Assembly: GCA_017620115.1 (NCBI GenBank) | Contig: JAFZRB010000305.1 | Coordinates: 1 to 10,642 of the forward strand | Reading direction: 5' to 3' | DNA from: Clostridia bacterium | GTDB taxonomy: Bacteria > Bacillota > Clostridia > Christensenellales > Aristaeellaceae | Length of the DNA: 10,642 nt | Part shown: in pieces, positions 7,614-10,642 of the stretch | Layout: each line of letters opens with the position of its first letter | How positions within the stretch are numbered: the stretch's first letter is position 1 | Notes under the pieces: model-generated | What the model was told of the DNA's origin: nothing | The model's input: only the letters and a program-made list of their open reading frames with translations | Database searches by the model: none | Position numbers and translations under genes: made by a program

Positions 7614-7646
7614 TCTTTTTCCTTTCCGGCACGGTCGTGCCTGTTG
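7614..7646 (-). other. Intergenic spacer with a small palindrome (7628-7641)
   Basis: This 33-base gap between the NlpC/P60 stop and the DUF4366 start holds the palindrome GGCACGACCGTGCC (minus strand). It could fold as a 5-bp stem with a GACC loop. The Shine-Dalgarno GGAAAGG follows at once. No T tract follows, so it is not a terminator. It may tune translation of the DUF4366 gene or may be chance. Confidence 0.3.
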
Positions 7647-9824
7647 TCAATCGTCGTAAAAGGGCAGCCGGCCAAACCCCAGGAAGTGCTCCTTGAAGTA
7701 GCGGGTGTTGAAGCTGCTGTACTTGATGGGGTCGCCGGCATGAATCATCATGTCCTCGCCGACATAGATGGCTACGTGCGACGCGCCGTTGACATCGTAG
7801 GTCTTTTCAAAGAAGATCAGGTCTCCGGGTCTGGCTTCTGAAGGGGAGATGTGCACGCAGGCTTTGTACAGATAGCGGGCGGGCATGGTGTCGATTTGCC
7901 AGCCGTTGCCGCAGTTGTTGATCACCCAGCAGACGAAGCCGGAGCAGTCGAAACCTGTGCGCGGCGACTTGCCGCCCCACACGTAGGCGCGGCCCAGGTA
8001 CTTTTCCGCTTCCCGTATCATATTGGCGAATTTCACGTCGGAGAGCGCTTCGGGCGGAATGGTGTAATCCACCCCCGAGGAGCCGCCGGTGGTCCGGTAC
8101 TTTTCGAAGAGATAGTCCCGGTTGCCGAAGGTACGATTGAGCGCGTCGTAGATGATGAGCTGTTCGTCCGTCATATTCCGCCGCGCGACCTTCTCAAAAC
8201 CCACGTTGGTGAGCGCGACATAGAGCGTCTTATGCTCATATTCCACGTTCATTTCGTACTGGTACTCCTCGAGATGAGCTTCACCGGTCAAGGGATCGAT
8301 GATGAGGTGAGATCCTGTCATGAGTTCGGGTCGGGTACGGATCTCCGAGCTTTCCGAGACCTTCAGTTCATACTGACTGGAAAAGAGGGCGGACATGGCC
8401 TTCCTGATCTCTTCGCCGTCCGTAAACGCGCCGAAACGCGCCTGGAGGTAGGAGATCAGCTGATAGGGATCATGCTCGATGGCGTCAATCTGGTATTCGT
8501 AATCATCATAGCCAGGGTGTGTCAGCTGAATCTGGTTGATTTGCGCGTCCAGGGCGTCCTCAAGAGCGCAGTAGTAGTTTTCCGCTGCGTATATGTCGGC
8601 GTCCGAACTGACGTAGGTGGTTTCGATGATGCTGGTGCCGCCGCCCTGTATCAGGGAGGCGAGGCTGGTCAGTACAATGGCGACCAGCAGGAAAAGGGCG
8701 ACCAGCACCGCCGCGATGATGACCATGCCCTTGTGTTCCGCTATAAAGGATACGGCGGCCTTTTTGGCCTTGGCGGGGATGGAAAACGCGGTGCTGGCTG
8801 AATCGACAAAGCCGCCCGCCGTGACGACTGTTTCCTGCCTGCGCCGCATGGAGGAGGCAACAGCGGCCTTATGCCGGCGATTCCGCTGGAAAGCCTTGAT
8901 GCGCTCCTTTTTTGCGTGCTCCACCTGTGCGGCTTTCTCGATGTGTCCTTTCTCCAGCATTGCCTTTTTCGGCTGCGGGTGCAGGCTCTGGCTCCGGACA
9001 GACGACGCCATGGTTCGAGCGGTGCGTTCTCCGGACTGTATGGCCACGACGGCCGCTTCCGCGCCGGTATTGTCTTCTCCGGCTTCACTGAGCTGGCGCA
9101 GGGCGTAGCGGTTGGTTGCTCTGATGGTCATGGCCGCGGTGCGTCCGCCGAGACGTCCCGCGCCTCGAATCATACCGCTGGCCTCGTCGCCGAATTGCAA
9201 GCGGTGACGCTTGACCTCCTCGGCGATGGATTCCGTGCGCGCCTCTTCCTTTCTGCGCAGGACATTGAAGGTCTCGGCGGCAGCTTCCTTCTTCGCTTCT
9301 GTCTCTCGATATATTTCGCCTTGCCAGCGTTCCTGCAGATGATGCGCGGCCTCGTCAGCTTTGGTTTCGTCCGGAGCAAGGCTTTGCCCCGCATCATCCG
9401 GATATGCGTTTGATGACAGTGAGGATGGTTTCTCCCTGAGCGCTTGGCTGTAATAGAGCCGCTTTCGGGCTTTCGCTCGACGCTCGACAGTTGCTTTGGT
9501 GGCTTCTTCATCTATTGGCTGTTCAGCCTTTTCGGATTCTGCCTCGTCGTCGATGAGAAAGCCGTCGTCCTCCGGAGATTCATCCTCATCCGGCAGCTCT
9601 GCAAAAGGCATTTCTTCCGCATCAGACAGTCTGCGCAGACGATCATCTTTCTGTTCATCCGATCTGAGCTGCCGCTGGCGTAGTTTGGATTGCTCAATCC
9701 GCTTGGCGGCGCTGCGTCTCAGACGTCTGCGCCGACGATTGTCCAGGTTGTTGGTCAGAGCCTGACGGGGTTTGCCGCGGAAGGCTGGCTGGCGGGAGGG
9801 TCTTTTTCTTTTTCTGATTGCCAT
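7647..9824 (-). CDS. CD1108 family membrane-anchored NlpC/P60 cell wall hydrolase
   Basis: The protein has 725 residues. Residues 1-366 are strongly charged and without a signal peptide: a basic start (MAIRKRKRPSRQ, and RRRRRLRR near 31-38), an acidic block around 69-106, then a long K/R/E/A-rich helical region that may form coiled coil. One membrane segment spans about 367-392 (MVIIAAVLVALFLLVAIV). The outer part (393-725) ends in an NlpC/P60 peptidase domain with catalytic Cys627 in DCSGF, His683 in ASHVAIYVG and probable third residue His695 in HAGDP. All catalytic positions appear intact. Such enzymes cut peptide links in the wall stem peptide. In Gram-positive conjugation systems they serve as the VirB1-like wall-opening component. 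The ATG overlaps the sortase stop (TGATG), and GGGAGGTGA at 9831-9839 gives strong initiation, so translation is probably coupled to the sortase. Confidence 0.93.
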   Translation of the reverse strand: MAIRKRKRPSRQPAFRGKPRQALTNNLDNRRRRRLRRSAAKRIEQSKLRQRQLRSDEQKDDRLRRLSDAEEMPFAELPDEDESPEDDGFLIDDEAESEKAEQPIDEEATKATVERRAKARKRLYYSQALREKPSSLSSNAYPDDAGQSLAPDETKADEAAHHLQERWQGEIYRETEAKKEAAAETFNVLRRKEEARTESIAEEVKRHRLQFGDEASGMIRGAGRLGGRTAAMTIRATNRYALRQLSEAGEDNTGAEAAVVAIQSGERTARTMASSVRSQSLHPQPKKAMLEKGHIEKAAQVEHAKKERIKAFQRNRRHKAAVASSMRRRQETVVTAGGFVDSASTAFSIPAKAKKAAVSFIAEHKGMVIIAAVLVALFLLVAIVLTSLASLIQGGGTSIIETTYVSSDADIYAAENYYCALEDALDAQINQIQLTHPGYDDYEYQIDAIEHDPYQLISYLQARFGAFTDGEEIRKAMSALFSSQYELKVSESSEIRTRPELMTGSHLIIDPLTGEAHLEEYQYEMNVEYEHKTLYVALTNVGFEKVARRNMTDEQLIIYDALNRTFGNRDYLFEKYRTTGGSSGVDYTIPPEALSDVKFANMIREAEKYLGRAYVWGGKSPRTGFDCSGFVCWVINNCGNGWQIDTMPARYLYKACVHISPSEARPGDLIFFEKTYDVNGASHVAIYVGEDMMIHAGDPIKYSSFNTRYFKEHFLGFGRLPFYDD

Positions 9825-9839
9825 CAGCTGTCACCTCCC
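9822..9839 (-). promoter_or_regulatory. Coupled stop/start (TGATG) and ribosome binding site between sortase and NlpC/P60 genes
   Basis: The sortase stop TGA (9826-9824) shares one base with the ATG of the next gene (9824-9822). GGGAGGTGA (9839-9831) lies within the last sortase codons, 6 bases before that ATG. This arrangement fits translational coupling and matched production of both surface enzymes. Confidence 0.75.
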
Positions 9840-10642
9840 ATCTCCACGCGTCGGGCCACGACGAGGAATCGTCCGTTTTCCTGAGAGTATTCGCAGGTGA
9901 TGAGGGTAATCAATCGGTCGCCGTAATGAGCGGTTTCGGGAATTTCGTAGAGCGCACGCCCTTTGCAGGCGCTGACATAGGCGTCGAATTCCCGCTCGCT
10001 GCCGGCGCTGGCGAAGCTGTAGAAGGCGAAATCATGGCCGGTATAGACCTTTGTGGTCAGAACCGCGATGATCTCATAGTCAGCCTCGCCGGAGAGCGTT
10101 TCCAGGCGGATCATGGGATGTGCCTCACAGAAGCTCTGTTCCCTGTAATTCAGGAGCGGCGCGAACATGCTGCCGTCCTTCATGTTGTGGCCGTAGACGA
10201 TGAGATTATCGCTTTTCTCCAAATCGCAGATTTCAGCCAGGTACAGGGAGCCTGACTTCGATTCGTTGCCGTAAAAATCCCGATGCAGGTAGTAATCGCG
10301 ATCATCCGGCCTGAACATAACGGGATAATCGATGGCTGTTCCTTCTATGGATAGCCAGGCCACGCAGTCAAGGTTGCCTGCGTTCAGCAGAGCCAGAGGG
10401 CTGGGACGGGGATTTGCGCTTTCGTCAATCTGAACTGTGGACGATGACAGCGTCTGAGAGAGGAGAGCGGCGGTGTCGCCGCCCTCCTGATTGTCGTTAT
10501 GATCGTTGGCAGGAATTCGTGAAACGAAAGCAGGGTCGCCGCTCGCGTGGAATCGCGCCAGCTCTTCATGTGTCGCGCTGGCTTCCCGGCTGGCCTGCCA
10601 GTAGGGAATCAGGTGCCAGGCGCTGAGCAGCAGCGAAGCCAG
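9824..10642 (-). CDS. Class B sortase (N-terminus beyond right edge)
   Basis: The frame is open from the right edge to TGA at 9826-9824, showing 272 residues. The visible part begins in a hydrophobic segment (LASLLLSAWHLIPYW), probably the N-terminal membrane anchor, so only a few residues seem to be missing. A linker of about 65 residues follows. The catalytic domain starts near visible residue 89 (NLDCVAWLSIEGTAIDYPVM). Catalytic His152 lies in IVYGHNM, Cys250 in TLITCEYS, and the likely Arg258 precedes FLVVARR, which is the class B pattern. Sortases join surface proteins to the wall or to each other by transpeptidation at a sorting motif. This enzyme is the first visible gene of the operon and overlaps the NlpC/P60 start. 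A GTG at 10363 could be mistaken for the start but falls inside the conserved domain. No clear substrate motif is seen in the neighbours. Confidence 0.93.
   Translation of the reverse strand: MASLLLSAWHLIPYWQASREASATHEELARFHASGDPAFVSRIPANDHNDNQEGGDTAALLSQTLSSSTVQIDESANPRPSPLALLNAGNLDCVAWLSIEGTAIDYPVMFRPDDRDYYLHRDFYGNESKSGSLYLAEICDLEKSDNLIVYGHNMKDGSMFAPLLNYREQSFCEAHPMIRLETLSGEADYEIIAVLTTKVYTGHDFAFYSFASAGSEREFDAYVSACKGRALYEIPETAHYGDRLITLITCEYSQENGRFLVVARRVEMGGDS

Noticed and set aside
8741..9088. Minus-strand frames overlapping the NlpC/P60 gene (for example 115 codons here)
   Set aside because: They are out-of-frame shadows rich in R, P and S, without a ribosome binding site or family resemblance. 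Unlike tnpV, the main frame keeps its codon pattern here.
9824..10363. Sortase starting at GTG 10363 (179 residues)
   Set aside because: This GTG is a valine inside the conserved N-L-D-C-V-A-W-L segment. The frame stays open upstream through a linker and a membrane segment to the window edge.

Overview
This window looks like part of the conjugation and DNA-processing module of an integrative and conjugative element (ICE) of the Tn1549 / Clostridioides difficile CTn type, from a GC-rich Gram-positive host, most likely a gut clostridium (Bacillota). The host inference rests on Gram-positive marker genes (a class B sortase, a membrane-anchored NlpC/P60 wall hydrolase of the CD1108 family and a CD1107-type DUF4366 protein), strong AGGAGG-type ribosome binding sites and high G/C at third codon positions. 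No recombinase, relaxase, attachment site or element end is visible, so the element type is inferred from gene families and gene order.

Every gene I can support lies on the minus strand and is read from right to left. The order is: class B sortase (its start lies beyond the right edge, 10642), NlpC/P60 protein (9824-7647), DUF4366 protein (7613-6972), then a giant multidomain protein (6952 down past position 1). The genes are packed like one operon: the first two overlap by one base (TGATG), and the later gaps are 33 and 19 bases. There is no gene-free stretch above 300 bases. The long plus-strand reading frames are antisense shadows of the GC-rich minus-strand genes.

The giant protein has at least 2317 residues and its C-terminus is cut by the left edge. 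It joins an ArdC-like N-terminal domain, a long family-specific middle, an N6-adenine-type methyltransferase fold and an SF2/SNF2-type helicase. Such proteins probably protect and remodel the incoming element DNA.

The most striking observation is a complete second gene nested out of frame inside the giant gene. It is tnpV (5743-6087, 114 residues, +1 relative to the host frame). It has an almost perfectly placed vegetative promoter (TTGCAA, 17 bases, TATAAT), an AAGGAGG ribosome binding site 8 bases before its ATG, and a terminator-like 10-bp hairpin with a T-rich tail 46 bases after its stop. All of this lies inside an uninterrupted reading frame of the giant protein. Hand-counted codon periodicity switches sharply here: G/C at third positions is about 86% in the tnpV frame and about 34% in the giant frame over the same bases. 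The giant protein therefore reads a small autonomous transcription unit as a low-complexity linker.

Taken together, the sortase, NlpC/P60 and DUF4366 proteins probably act at the membrane and wall to open a path for, or support, the transfer apparatus. The giant protein acts on DNA in the cytoplasm. TnpV could be expressed separately from the long transfer operon.
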